Shown here: one piece after another, positions 35,760 to 44,712 of the stretch
How positions within the stretch are numbered: the first letter of the stretch is position 1
How the letters are laid out: each line of letters opens with the position of its first letter
NCBI RefSeq assembly: GCF_018101125.2
Contig: NZ_JAELVF020000003.1
Coordinates: 86,875-150,874 of the forward strand
Length of the DNA: 64,000 nucleotides
Direction: 5' to 3'
Source: Streptomyces tardus
GTDB lineage: Bacteria; Actinomycetota; Actinomycetes; Streptomycetales; Streptomycetaceae
The notes under the pieces: generated by a model
The model's database searches: none
The model's input: the letters and a program-made list of their open reading frames with translations, nothing else
What the model was told of the DNA's origin: nothing
Made by a program: the position numbers and the translations under genes

Positions 35760-36785
35760 ATGAGCAACAGCAGGACAACCGGACAGGAGCCCGTGAACGG
35801 GTCGTTGTCCGAGGAAAGCCCGGACAGCCGACAACTCGCTCCAAAGCGGGTCGTTGACGTGAGCGTCGCCCAGGTGGCCGGGAGTGCGCTCGCGGCAGTC
35901 ATCGCGGCGCTGATCGCCGGCAGGCTCGGCGTCTACGGCACGATCATCGGTGCCGGGGTGATCAGCGTGGTCGCCACCACGGGCGGTCCGCTGCTCCAGC
36001 ATCTGCTGAGTCGTACCGGCGAAGGGGTCAGGGAGCAGGTCAGGCAGCAGTCCGGAGAGGTCGGAGCGAGGCGCCCGCGGACGACTCGTCGCTCTCCGGC
36101 GGAGGCCGCTCCGACTCCTGGGCGCGCCACGGCGGAGGTCGTACCGGAACGAGTGGACAAGGCGCGCACGCAGTTGACGCGTACGGTCGCCGACCCGGCT
36201 CCGCCGGAGCGAGCGGGCGCGACGCCCGTCGAGCCTTACGGCGAGGCGCGCACCCACGGCACCCGGCGGCGAGGTGTGCGACGCGCGCTGCTGCCGGCCG
36301 TGCTGGTCTTCGTCGTCGCGATGGGTGGGATCACCCTGTACGAGGCGCTGTCGGGCCACACCGTCTCGGGCGGCGGCGGGACCTCGATCGGCCGGGTGCT
36401 CGACCGGGCATCGGGCGGATCGCCCTCCGACTCGGAGCAGGACGCCCCCGGGCAGGACGCCCCCGGGGAGTCCCCGGAACCGGGCCACGACGGGCCGGAC
36501 GACGAGGAGCAGCGGGGGGAAGCCGAGCAGCGACCTCGGGAGGAAGCACCCTCCACCGGCGCACCGCAGGACGGTGCCGACAACTCCGAGCCGGGAGACG
36601 GGAGTCCGGACGGCGCAGAGCCCACACCCACACCCACGCCCGGCGGGAGCGGCGGCGGTACGACCCCGGCGGACCCCGACCCGGCCCCGGACCCGGACGT
36701 GGACTCCGATGAGGACGGCGGCGCAGGAGTGACCGCGCCCGACCGCCCCGGGCCCCGCACGGGCGACGGCCCCGGCGCGGGCTGA
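35760..36785 (+). CDS. Membrane protein with acidic proline-rich C-terminal tail, function unknown
   Basis: 341 residues from ATG 35760 (GAGGCGAGG just upstream). About 45 soluble residues lead to a hydrophobic pair (AGSALAAVIAALIAGRLGVYGTIIGAGVISVVATTGG, 40-77). A basic linker rich in Arg follows, then a third membrane helix (ALLPAVLVFVVAMGGITLYEAL, near 185-206). After SGHTVSGGGGTSIG the outer part is almost entirely Asp/Glu/Pro/Gly/Ser, with repeats such as DAPGQDAPG and PTPTPTP. The layout resembles a surface-exposed or wall-spanning spacer. No catalytic domain is seen. Confidence 0.75.
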   Translation: MSNSRTTGQEPVNGSLSEESPDSRQLAPKRVVDVSVAQVAGSALAAVIAALIAGRLGVYGTIIGAGVISVVATTGGPLLQHLLSRTGEGVREQVRQQSGEVGARRPRTTRRSPAEAAPTPGRATAEVVPERVDKARTQLTRTVADPAPPERAGATPVEPYGEARTHGTRRRGVRRALLPAVLVFVVAMGGITLYEALSGHTVSGGGGTSIGRVLDRASGGSPSDSEQDAPGQDAPGESPEPGHDGPDDEEQRGEAEQRPREEAPSTGAPQDGADNSEPGDGSPDGAEPTPTPTPGGSGGGTTPADPDPAPDPDVDSDEDGGAGVTAPDRPGPRTGDGPGAG

Positions 36786-36906
36786 CCGCGCCGCCCGCGA
36801 GTCGGCTGCCTGCCTGCCTGCCGGCTGTCCGTGCACCGTTCCGGCCGGCCGCGCCTGCGCGGCGCCGCGGGCCCCGCCCGTCCTGCCCGGGCCGCCGTGG
36901 TCCGCT

Positions 36907-38244
36907 TCAGGCGCCCAGTACACGCCTGAGGTAGTCGTTGCCGAACCTCCGCTGCGGGTCCAGCCGTTCGCGCAGCGCGAGGAACTCCTCGAAGCGCGGG
37001 TAGACGCCCGCCAGGTACGCCGCGTCCCTGCTGTGCAGCTTGCCCCAGTGCGGGCGTCCGCCGTGCGCGGTCATGATCCGCTCGGCCGCGGTGAAGTAGG
37101 CCTCGTGCGGGGTGCCCCGGTAGACGTGCATCGCCAGATAGGCGGTGTCCCGGCCGTTCGCCGTGGAGAGCGGGATGTCGTCGGCCGGCGCCGTGCGCAC
37201 CTCCACGGGGAAGGAGATCCGCAGCCGTGAACTCTCCACCATGGCCTTGAGTTCGGCCAGCGCGCTCATCGCCTCCGTGCGGGGGAGCGCGTACTCCATC
37301 TCCAGGAAGCGGACCCGGCGCGGGCTGGTGAAGACCTTGTACGGGATGTCGGAGTAGGTGCGGGCCGACAGTGCCCGGCTGGAGACCCGCGCGATGGCGG
37401 GCACCGTCGCGGGTGCGGCCCGGCCGAGAGAGCAGGCGACCCGGAAGACTCCGTTGGAGAGGAGTTCGTCGTCCACCCATCCCCGTACCCGGGGGAGCGG
37501 CCGGGCGGGTGAGTCGGTGCGGTTGTTGCGCTTGGTGTTGCAGTTGTCGGTGTGCGGGAACCAGTAGAACTCGAAGTGCTCGTTCTCCCGCACGAGTTCC
37601 TCGAACTCCGAGACCACCCGGGAGAAGTGCATCGGCTCCTCGCGGGCGGTGAGGGTGAACAGCGGCTCCACCTCGAAGGTCAGCTCGGTCAGCACACCGA
37701 GCGCGCCGATCCCCAGCCGGGCGGCGGCGAAGACGTCCGGGTTCTCCGTCGGTGAGCAGCGCAGCACCGATCCCTCGGCGGTGACCATCTCGCAGCCGAC
37801 GATCTGCGCGGCCAGCGACGCCGAGTCCCGTCCGGTGCCGTGGGTGCCGGTGCTGGTGGCGCCGGCGACCGTCTGGTCCATGATGTCGCCCATGTTGGCC
37901 AGCGAGAGCCCCTCGCCGGCCAGAACCTGGTTCAGCTGCTCGAGCGGGGTGCCCGCCGCCACCGCCACCGTCCCGGCGGCACGGTCGATCCGGCGCACAC
38001 CGGTCAGCCGCTCGGGCCGGATCAGCACACCGCCGGTGGTCGCCACCGAGGTGAACGAGTGCCCGGTACCGACGGCCTTGACCGGCAGCCCGTCCTCCGC
38101 GGCCCGCCGCACCGTCTCCGCCAGCGCCTCGGTGGTCGAGGGTGCCACCGTGCGCAGCGGCCTCGCGCTCGTGTTCCCCGCCCAGTTACGCCAGGTTGCG
38201 TCCCTCGTGCCGCCCGCTCCGGTCAGCGTGCTGATGCCGCTCAT
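36907..38244 (-). CDS. FAD-linked sugar-lactone/alditol oxidase (ALO family)
   Basis: 445 residues from ATG 38244. An FAD-binding PP-loop domain (NWAGNTSARPLRTVAPSTTEAL, VKAVGTGHSFTSVATTGG, IMDQTVAGATSTGTHGTG) is followed by the ALO C-terminal domain ending with the HWGK motif (GGRPHWGKLH) and FEEFLALRERLDPQRRFGNDYLRRVL. The HSF motif normally offers a histidine for FAD attachment. Enzymes of this group oxidise L-gulono-/D-arabinono-lactone or alditols. The start lies inside the end of the upstream MFS gene (59-base overlap), so translation is probably coupled. Confidence 0.9.
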   Translation of the reverse strand: MSGISTLTGAGGTRDATWRNWAGNTSARPLRTVAPSTTEALAETVRRAAEDGLPVKAVGTGHSFTSVATTGGVLIRPERLTGVRRIDRAAGTVAVAAGTPLEQLNQVLAGEGLSLANMGDIMDQTVAGATSTGTHGTGRDSASLAAQIVGCEMVTAEGSVLRCSPTENPDVFAAARLGIGALGVLTELTFEVEPLFTLTAREEPMHFSRVVSEFEELVRENEHFEFYWFPHTDNCNTKRNNRTDSPARPLPRVRGWVDDELLSNGVFRVACSLGRAAPATVPAIARVSSRALSARTYSDIPYKVFTSPRRVRFLEMEYALPRTEAMSALAELKAMVESSRLRISFPVEVRTAPADDIPLSTANGRDTAYLAMHVYRGTPHEAYFTAAERIMTAHGGRPHWGKLHSRDAAYLAGVYPRFEEFLALRERLDPQRRFGNDYLRRVLGA

Positions 38245-39469
38245 CGTCCGTCCCCTCCTGCTGGTGCCGCTCCTGCTGCCGCGGCGCCGGGAGCCGCCGC
38301 AACTGACGAGTACCGACCAGCGCCACCGCGATCGCACACGCGCCCGCCACCGCGGGCACCAGGTACGCCCGGTCGGCACCGACCCTATCGACGACCCAGC
38401 CGGAGACCGAGGCCCCGAGCGAGATTCCCAGCGTCGCCCCGGTGCTCGTCCAGGTCATCCCCTCGGTCAGCTTCCGCCGGGGCACCAGCCGGGCCACCAG
38501 CCCGACGGTCGTGATCATGGTGGGAGCGATCGCCATCCCGGCGACGAACAGCGCCGCCGCCAACACCGCCAGCCCGCCCGCCAGTTGCAGCGGGAGCATG
38601 CCCGCACCCACCGCGCAGACGCAGAGCAGCCAGCGCCTGCCGACCGCGTCCGCCACCGGCAGCAGACCGAACGCGGCGCCCGCGACCCCGGACCCCAGGG
38701 CGTACGCGGCCAGCAGCAGACTTGCTGCCGCCTTGGCGCCCCGCTCCTCGGCGTAGGCGACCGTCACCACGTCGATGGAGCTGAAGATCACGCCGAGCAT
38801 CACCATCGTCGCGACCAGCAGGGGCAGCCCCGGTGTGCGCAGTGCCGAACCCCCTCCCTGCTCCCCGCGCGGCCCCGGTACGGGCTCGGTGGCCCGCTGG
38901 GAGGTCAGCCAGAGGACCCCGACGGCCAGGAAGCTGGCCGCGGCCAGCGGGCCCGCCTGCGGGAACCACGCGGTGGACAGTCCGATCGCCAGCATCGGCC
39001 CGAGGACGAAGCAGGTCTCGTCCACGATCGACTCCCAGGAGAACGCGGCGTGCAACCGCCCGGGGGAGTCGTGGAACAGCGCCGTCCACCGCGCCCGCAC
39101 CATCGAGCCCAGGCTCGGCATGCATCCCGCGAGCGAGGCGAAGGCGAACAGCGTCCACGGCGGCCAGCCCACAACGGTGCTCAGCGTGAGCCCCGCCACC
39201 GCGGTCACCGTCACCGCGGACGCCGGCCGCAGCACCCGGCGCTGGCCGTGCATGTCCACCAGACGGGAGACCTGCGGGCCGAGCACGACCGTCGACAGCG
39301 CCACCGTAGCGGCCAGCGCCCCGGCCAGTCCGTACTCCCCGGTCAGCTGGGAGATCATCGTCACCACGCCGAGGCCCAGCATGGCGACAGGCATCCGTCC
39401 GACCAGACCGGCGGCGGTGAAGCTCCGGGTCCCGGGCTCGGCGAAGATCGCCCGGTACGGGCTCGGCAC
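38186..39469 (-). CDS. MFS transporter
   Basis: 427 residues from GTG 39469, where the hydrophobic protein begins (PSPYRAIFAEPGTRSFTAAGLVGRMPVAMLGLG). Twelve hydrophobic segments with the MFS loop between helices 2 and 3 (SRLVDMHGQRRVLRP) and the central cytoplasmic loop. Family similarity is to the drug/sugar efflux type; the substrate is unknown. It is the first gene of a minus-strand pair with the lactone oxidase, so a related sugar-lactone cargo is possible but unproven. A Gln/His/Arg-rich tail encodes the overlap region. Confidence 0.88.
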   Translation of the reverse strand: MPSPYRAIFAEPGTRSFTAAGLVGRMPVAMLGLGVVTMISQLTGEYGLAGALAATVALSTVVLGPQVSRLVDMHGQRRVLRPASAVTVTAVAGLTLSTVVGWPPWTLFAFASLAGCMPSLGSMVRARWTALFHDSPGRLHAAFSWESIVDETCFVLGPMLAIGLSTAWFPQAGPLAAASFLAVGVLWLTSQRATEPVPGPRGEQGGGSALRTPGLPLLVATMVMLGVIFSSIDVVTVAYAEERGAKAAASLLLAAYALGSGVAGAAFGLLPVADAVGRRWLLCVCAVGAGMLPLQLAGGLAVLAAALFVAGMAIAPTMITTVGLVARLVPRRKLTEGMTWTSTGATLGISLGASVSGWVVDRVGADRAYLVPAVAGACAIAVALVGTRQLRRLPAPRQQERHQQEGTDDERHQHADRSGRHEGRNLA

Positions 39470-39638
39470 AGGGCGCTCCTCGGGTCGACGGGCGTGCGTA
39501 CGGGGTGCGTACGGGGCGGGTGCGGACGTGCGTACGGGCGGGGGACCGCGGGCGGCCGACCGCCTCGCCGGCCCGCCCCGAACGCTAACCGTGCCGGGGC
39601 GGTGATCGCTCCCCTTTTCCCAGTGGGAGGATCGGGGC

Positions 39639-40763
39639 ATGTCCGACGCGACCGCTGACCCGTACGACGCCCTGCTGCTGCTCTCCTTCGGCGGCCCGGA
39701 AGGGCCCGAGGACGTGGTGCCGTTCCTGGAGAACGTCACCCGAGGACGCGGGATCCCGCGCGAACGCCTCGAAGAGGTCGGACAGCACTACTTCCTCTTC
39801 GGCGGCGTCTCCCCGATCAACGAGCAGAACCGCGAACTGCTGGCCGCGATCCGCGCCGACCTCGCCGAGCACGGTGTCGACCTCCCCGTCTATTGGGGCA
39901 ACCGCAACTGGGCGCCGTACCTCACCGACACCCTGCGGGAGTTGACCGCCGACGGCCGCCGCCGCGTACTGGTGCTGGCCACCAGCGCGTACGCCTCGTA
40001 CTCGGGCTGCCGGCAGTACCGGGAAAACCTCGCCGAGTCCCTGGCCGTCCTCGTCGAGGAGGGGCTGAACCCGCCCCGCGTCGACAAGCTGCGGCACTGC
40101 TTCAACCACCCCGGCTTCGTCGAGCCGATGACCGAGGGCATCCTCGCGGCGCTCGCCGAACTGCCGGAGGAGGTGCGCGCGGACGCCCAGTTGGTCTTCA
40201 CCACCCACTCCATCCCCACCGCCGCCGCGGACACCTCGGGACCGCCCGAGGTGCACGGCGAGGGCGGCGCCTATGTCGCCCAGCACCTGGACGCGGCCCG
40301 CACCCTCACCGAGCGGGTGGCGGAGGCGACCGGGACACGGCACCCCTGGCAGCTCGTCTACCAGTCCCGCAGCGGCCCGCCGCACATCCCGTGGCTGGAG
40401 CCGGACATCTGCGACCACCTCACCGCGCTGCACGCCGGGGGCGCGGCGGCAGCGGTGATGGTGCCGGTCGGTTTCGTCTCCGACCACATGGAGGTGCTCT
40501 ACGACCTGGACACCGAAGCGCTCGCCAGGGCGCGGGAGTTGGGCCTGCCGGCCGTCCGCTCGGCGACCGTCGGCGCGGACCCGCGTTTCGTCGCCGGCAT
40601 CAGGGAGCTCGTCCTGGAGCGAGCCGCCACCGAGCGCGGCGCCGAGCCCGTCCGCTGCGCACTGGGCCCGCTCGGCCCCTCCCACGACCTGTGTCCAGTG
40701 GGCTGCTGCCCCGCCCGTACCGCCAAACCGGCGGCGGCCGGCGCCGACAGCCCGTACGTCTGA
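39639..40763 (+). CDS. hemH: Coproporphyrin ferrochelatase (CpfC/HemH)
   Basis: 374 residues from ATG 39639. Inserts ferrous iron into coproporphyrin III in the actinobacterial haem route. Motifs: YDALLLLSFGGPEGPEDVVPFLENV, the tyrosine-containing FLFGGVSPINEQN, the catalytic histidine in FTTHSIP (near 190), YQSRSGPP and the glutamate region PVGFVSDHMEVLYDLD. The end CALGPLGPSHDLCPVGCCPAR carries clustered cysteines, consistent with the [2Fe-2S] cluster of actinobacterial enzymes. It is separated from the next gene by 62 bases. Confidence 0.95.
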   Translation: MSDATADPYDALLLLSFGGPEGPEDVVPFLENVTRGRGIPRERLEEVGQHYFLFGGVSPINEQNRELLAAIRADLAEHGVDLPVYWGNRNWAPYLTDTLRELTADGRRRVLVLATSAYASYSGCRQYRENLAESLAVLVEEGLNPPRVDKLRHCFNHPGFVEPMTEGILAALAELPEEVRADAQLVFTTHSIPTAAADTSGPPEVHGEGGAYVAQHLDAARTLTERVAEATGTRHPWQLVYQSRSGPPHIPWLEPDICDHLTALHAGGAAAAVMVPVGFVSDHMEVLYDLDTEALARARELGLPAVRSATVGADPRFVAGIRELVLERAATERGAEPVRCALGPLGPSHDLCPVGCCPARTAKPAAAGADSPYV

Positions 40764-40825
40764 TCCGTACGTCTGCCCCGTACGCCCGAAGAGTTCGGCC
40801 GAAGCCGGGAACCAGAGGAGAGACC

Positions 40826-41635
40826 GTGACCGACCAGCCCGACACACCCCACGCCGAACTGCTGCGCGTCGCACTGGAGGCGGCCGAACGCGCGGGCGCC
40901 CTCCTGCGCGACGAGCGCCCCGCCTCGCTGGGGGTCGCCGCGACGAAGACCAGCCCGATCGACGTCGTCACCGAGATGGATCTGGCCTCCGAGAAGCTGA
41001 TCGCCGCGCACCTCGCCGAGCACCGCCCCGACGACGGCATCCTCGGCGAGGAGGGCGCCAGCACCACCGGGACCAGCGGGGTGCGCTGGATCGTCGACCC
41101 GATCGACGGCACCGTCAACTACCTGTACGGGCGCCAGGACTGGGCCGTCTCCATCGCCGCCGAACTGCACGGCGAGCGGATCGTCGGCGTCGTCTCCTCA
41201 CCGCCCCGCGGCCAGGTGCACCACGCGGTGCTCGGCGGCGGCGCGTGGCTCAACGGCGAGCGGCTGCGCTGCCGCCCCTCGCCGGAACTCGGCCAGGCGC
41301 TCGTCGGCACCGGCTTCGCCTACGTGCAGGAGCGCAAGGAGGTCCAGGCCCGACTGTTCGCCGAACTCCTGCCGCACGTACGGGACATCCGCCGCTCCGG
41401 CTCCGCGGCCCTGGACCTGTGCGACGTCGCCGCGGGCCGGCTGGACGCGTTCTACGAGCGCGGGACGCAGGCCTGGGACCACGCGGCCGGCGATCTGATC
41501 GCCCGGGAGGCCGGAGCGCTGACCGGCGGCCGGGTCGGCGAGATCGGCGGGCCCGAGCTGATGGTGGCGGCCTCGCCCGGCGTCTTCGAGCGGCTCCAGC
41601 CGCTCCTGGACGAGCTCGGCGCCTGGCACGACTGA
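40826..41635 (+). CDS. Inositol-monophosphatase-family phosphatase
   Basis: 269 residues from GTG 40826 (AGAGGAGAG upstream). Metal-site motifs are complete: the Glu in DDGILGEEGA, DPIDGTVNYL (near residue 91) and WDHAAGDLIAREAGA near the C-terminus. It hydrolyses inositol-1-phosphate or related sugar phosphates; histidinol- or fructose-phosphatase activity cannot be excluded. It shares direction with hemH and may be co-transcribed. Confidence 0.92.
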   Translation: MTDQPDTPHAELLRVALEAAERAGALLRDERPASLGVAATKTSPIDVVTEMDLASEKLIAAHLAEHRPDDGILGEEGASTTGTSGVRWIVDPIDGTVNYLYGRQDWAVSIAAELHGERIVGVVSSPPRGQVHHAVLGGGAWLNGERLRCRPSPELGQALVGTGFAYVQERKEVQARLFAELLPHVRDIRRSGSAALDLCDVAAGRLDAFYERGTQAWDHAAGDLIAREAGALTGGRVGEIGGPELMVAASPGVFERLQPLLDELGAWHD

Positions 41636-41707
41636 CCCCGCGCAGCCCGGCAGCGGCCCACCGACCGGGCCCGCGCCGAGTGCGGGCCCCGCGCCGTACG
41701 GACACGA

Positions 41708-41745
41708 GTGAGGGGTGCTCCCGAACCTCCGGGAGCACCCCTCAC
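41708..41745. terminator. Terminator between the phosphatase and the small minus-strand gene
   Basis: Perfect 16-bp inverted repeat GTGAGGGGTGCTCCCG (41708-41723) with 41730-41745, 6-base loop, between convergent genes. Confidence 0.88.
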
Positions 41746-41875
41746 CCTGTGCGACCTTCAGCGACCCGCGGCGGCTCCGCTCTCGGCGGCCCCACCTCGC
41801 GGTCGCCGCTCGGATCCTCGGGCCTCGGCCGGCCCCGGAGCAGCCGGCCCCGCCGGCGGCCCTCGCGACCGCTCG

Positions 41876-42040
41876 TCAGGCGCTGACCTCGACGCCGTGC
41901 TCGTTGGCGAGCCGGCGCAGATCGTCCAGCTCGGCCTCCTCGACCTCCGCGAGGAACTCGTCACCGGACTCCCGAGCTCGGTGCAGATCGTCCTCCGTGC
42001 TCTTTATCCGCTGCAAGAGGCTTGCGGTGAACGCGTCCAT
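41876..42040 (-). CDS. Small conserved acidic helical protein (54 aa)
   Basis: 54 residues from ATG 42040, with GAGGGGG 5 bases upstream on the minus strand; the longer frame from 42109 lacks such a site. The sequence is a continuous amphipathic helix pattern (LLQRIKSTEDDLHRARESGDEFLAEVEEAELDDLRRLANEHG), probably a short coiled coil. It is divergent from cutR. Function unknown; I recognise it only as a recurring small streptomycete protein. Confidence 0.75.
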   Translation of the reverse strand: MDAFTASLLQRIKSTEDDLHRARESGDEFLAEVEEAELDDLRRLANEHGVEVSA

Positions 42041-42373
42041 GGTGCGCCCCCTCGTCTGTGGAAAGCGGCACGCCGACGGTGCCGGGTATGGGTGGGTCAC
42101 GCAGATCACGGGTGCTCCGGTGACCGGTCGTCAGCGCGTTGTGGGCATGCCGCCTGCCGGGCGTGATCCTGAGTGTGCGGGTGTTATCCCCGCGCCGGTC
42201 CTCAGAGAAACCTCAACTCCCGCAGAATGTGTGTGATCTCCCTCCCGCCCCCGTCCGTCGAGGCCCGAGAACCAGGCCGGAACACCGTACGGCCGCGGTC
42301 ACTTACAGCCGGTTTACCGGCGTGCGGGGCAGGATGGAGGGCGGATGATCCGGGTGAGGGAAGGGACAGCACC
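42041..42373. promoter_or_regulatory. cutR promoter region with CCTCA direct repeat
   Basis: 333 bases between divergent genes. CCTCA at 42200-42204 and again at 42211-42215, an 11-base period, is the tandem arrangement bound by OmpR/PhoB-family regulators. It is a candidate autoregulatory CutR site about 160 bases before the cutR GTG. No other gene is present. Confidence 0.45.
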
Positions 42374-43027
42374 GTGCGCGTACTCGTCGTGGAGGACGAG
42401 CAACTGCTCGCTGACGCGGTGGCCACCGGGCTGCGCCGGGAGGCGATGGCCGTCGACGTGGTCTACGACGGGGCCGCGGCCCTGGAGCGGGTGGAGCTCA
42501 ACGACTACGACGTCGTCGTGCTCGACCGCGACCTCCCGCTCGTCCACGGGGACGACGTCTGCCGCCGCGTGGTGCAGCTCGGCCTGCCGACCAGGGTGCT
42601 GATGCTCACCGCTTCCGGCGATGTGAGCGACCGGGTCGAGGGCCTGGAGCTGGGCGCCGACGACTATCTGCCGAAGCCCTTCGCCTTCACCGAGTTGATC
42701 GCCCGCGTCCGCGCGCTCGGCAGGCGTACGACCGCGCCGCTGCCGCCGGTGCTCGAACGCGCCGGTATCCGGCTGGACCCCAACCGCCGCGAGGTCTTCC
42801 GCGGCGAGGAGCAGATCCAGCTGGCGCCCAAGGAGTTCGCGGTGCTGGAGGTGCTGATGCGCAGCGAGGGCACGGTGGTCTCCGCCGAGCAGCTGCTGGA
42901 GAAGGCGTGGGACGAGAACACCGACCCGTTCACCAACGTGGTGCGGGTGACGGTGATGACCCTGCGCCGCAAACTCGGCGAGCCCGCGGTGATCATGACT
43001 GTCCCCGGCTCGGGATACCGGATCTGA
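42374..43027 (+). CDS. cutR: Response regulator CutR (OmpR family)
   Basis: 217 residues from GTG 42374, the same length I recall for S. coelicolor CutR. Receiver domain 1-115: acidic pocket EDE (7-9), phospho-acceptor Asp51 in VVVLDRDLP, Thr in MLTASG and Lys in YLPKPF. Winged-helix DNA-binding domain with LAPKEFAVLEVLM and TNVVRVTVMTLRRKLGEP. Paired with cutS 4 bases downstream. CutRS is linked to secretion/protein-folding stress and to antibiotic production. Confidence 0.95.
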   Translation: MRVLVVEDEQLLADAVATGLRREAMAVDVVYDGAAALERVELNDYDVVVLDRDLPLVHGDDVCRRVVQLGLPTRVLMLTASGDVSDRVEGLELGADDYLPKPFAFTELIARVRALGRRTTAPLPPVLERAGIRLDPNRREVFRGEEQIQLAPKEFAVLEVLMRSEGTVVSAEQLLEKAWDENTDPFTNVVRVTVMTLRRKLGEPAVIMTVPGSGYRI

Positions 43028-43031
43028 GCCG

Positions 43032-44285
43032 ATGCCCCCCACCCTGCCCTCCGGTTCCGCACCGCCCGGCTCGTCCGGCATCCCGCCCAAGCCCACCTGG
43101 GACCCCGCGCCACCGGCGGCCCCCTGGTTCCGGCCGACCATCCGGATACGGCTCACCCTGCTCTACGGCGGCATGTTCCTGATCGCCGGGATCATCCTGC
43201 TGACGATCATCTATCTGCTGGCCGCCCGGGCGATGAACGACGGGGTGGTGATGTCCGTGCGCATCCTCGGCGGGCGGGTCGAGATGACCAGCGACGCCTG
43301 CCAGTTGCCTTCCTCCGGACTTGCGAACGAGCTGAACGACGCCATCCACCACTGCCTGCAGATCCAGCGCGAGGCAGCCCTGGACTCGCTGCTCAAACGC
43401 TCCCTGCTGGCGCTGCTGGGTGTCGCCGTCGCCGCGTTCGCCTTCGGATACGTGATGGCGGGCCGGGTGCTCTCGCCGCTCGGCCGCATCACCCGCACCG
43501 CGCGCCAGGTGGCCGGCTCCGACCTGCACCGCAGGATCGAGCTGGACGGACCGGACGACGAGCTCAAGGAGCTCTCCGACACCTTCGACGAGATGCTGGA
43601 CCGGCTGGACCGGGCCTTCACCGCGCAGCAGCGCTTCGTCGCGAACGCCTCGCACGAGCTGCGCACCCCGCTGGCGATCAATCGGACGCTGCTGGAGGTC
43701 CAGCTCTCCGACCCCGGAGCCCCCGCGGAGGTACAGCAGTTGAGCAAGAACCTGCTGGCCACCAACGAGCGCAGCGAGGCACTGGTGGAGGGGCTGCTGC
43801 TGCTCGCCCGCAGCGAGAACGAGATCGTCGACCGCAAACCCGTCGACCTCTCCGAGGCCGCCTCGCACGCCGTCGAGCAGGTGCGCGCGGAGGCCGAGCA
43901 GCGCGGGGTGGAGCTGCGCGGCGCCCGGCAGCCGGTGTATGTGCAGAGCAACGGCGTGCTCCTGGAGCGGATCGCGATGAATCTCACCCAGAACGCGGTG
44001 CGCTACAACATCGCCGAGGGCGGTTGGGTCTCGGTCGACACCCGGGCCAGGCCGGGGCAGGCCGTCCTCACGGTGGAGAACTCCGGCCCCCAGGTACCGG
44101 CGTACGAGATCGACAACATCTTCGAACCTTTCCGCCGCCTACGGGCGGAACGTACCGGAAGTGACAAAGGCGTCGGACTGGGTTTGTCGATCGTGCGGTC
44201 GGTGGCGCGCGCGCACGGTGGCACCATTACGGCCGAGCCCCGGGACGAGGGCGGCCTGGTGATGCGCGTTGTCCTGCCGGTTTGA
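43032..44285 (+). CDS. cutS: Sensor histidine kinase CutS
   Basis: 417 residues from ATG 43032. A Pro-rich N-terminus is followed by TM1 (LTLLYGGMFLIAGIILLTIIYLLAA, 41-65), a short extracellular sensor (about 66-120) holding exactly two cysteines (Cys90 and Cys108), TM2 (LLALLGVAVAAFAFGYVMAG), HAMP, and the DHp helix with His208 in NASHELRTPLA. The ATPase domain follows (N box MNLTQNAVRYN, G boxes VGLGLSIV). Reported work on CutS gives the extracellular cysteine pair a redox/folding-sensing role, and both are kept. Transcribed with cutR. Confidence 0.95.
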   Translation: MPPTLPSGSAPPGSSGIPPKPTWDPAPPAAPWFRPTIRIRLTLLYGGMFLIAGIILLTIIYLLAARAMNDGVVMSVRILGGRVEMTSDACQLPSSGLANELNDAIHHCLQIQREAALDSLLKRSLLALLGVAVAAFAFGYVMAGRVLSPLGRITRTARQVAGSDLHRRIELDGPDDELKELSDTFDEMLDRLDRAFTAQQRFVANASHELRTPLAINRTLLEVQLSDPGAPAEVQQLSKNLLATNERSEALVEGLLLLARSENEIVDRKPVDLSEAASHAVEQVRAEAEQRGVELRGARQPVYVQSNGVLLERIAMNLTQNAVRYNIAEGGWVSVDTRARPGQAVLTVENSGPQVPAYEIDNIFEPFRRLRAERTGSDKGVGLGLSIVRSVARAHGGTITAEPRDEGGLVMRVVLPV

Positions 44286-44712
44286 TTCCGTGTGCGGAAG
44301 TCGGCGACGTCTGGCACAGTGCATCCCCGGCGGTTTCGAGGCTTAGAGCGAAACGGACGATTTCCATGCGAAGGGCGTGAGTCGGGCACCTTGTGATCGA
44401 GGACACATGTGACGTTGCGGACGGCCCACGCTGCGTGACCGTTCGGTTGGTTCAAATCGTCAGATAACCGAGGTTTCCGCAGGTCGTGATCGCGGGAAGT
44501 ACCCGGGATGGCGTCTGGCGGAGCCCGGTGCGGGTCCAGGAGGGCCCGTACGGCAGCTGACCTGCCCACCTCTTCGGAGGGGTGGTTGGGTGTCGATTGA
44601 GTAACAGACCTTGATGTGAGGCAAAATCTCCGCCTCAGGTCGGGCACAAGTCCGGCCTCTCATGCGTTACGACCGCTTGAGACACCACAGCAACCCGGAG
44701 GGGGAGAACACC
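44286..44712. other. Intergenic region between cutS and DUF4193
   Basis: 427 bases without a convincing gene; the frames present are short and poor. A short TTCG-loop hairpin lies at about 44565-44585. TTGAGT (44597-44602) with CAAAAT (44622-44627), 19 bases apart, is a possible promoter for the DUF4193 gene. The GGTTCAAATC at 44447-44456 is not part of a tRNA. Confidence 0.45.

Noticed and set aside
44440..44475. tRNA-like T-loop sequence GGTTCAAATC
   Set aside because: The flanking bases do not form a T-stem, and no anticodon or acceptor stem can be folded around it.
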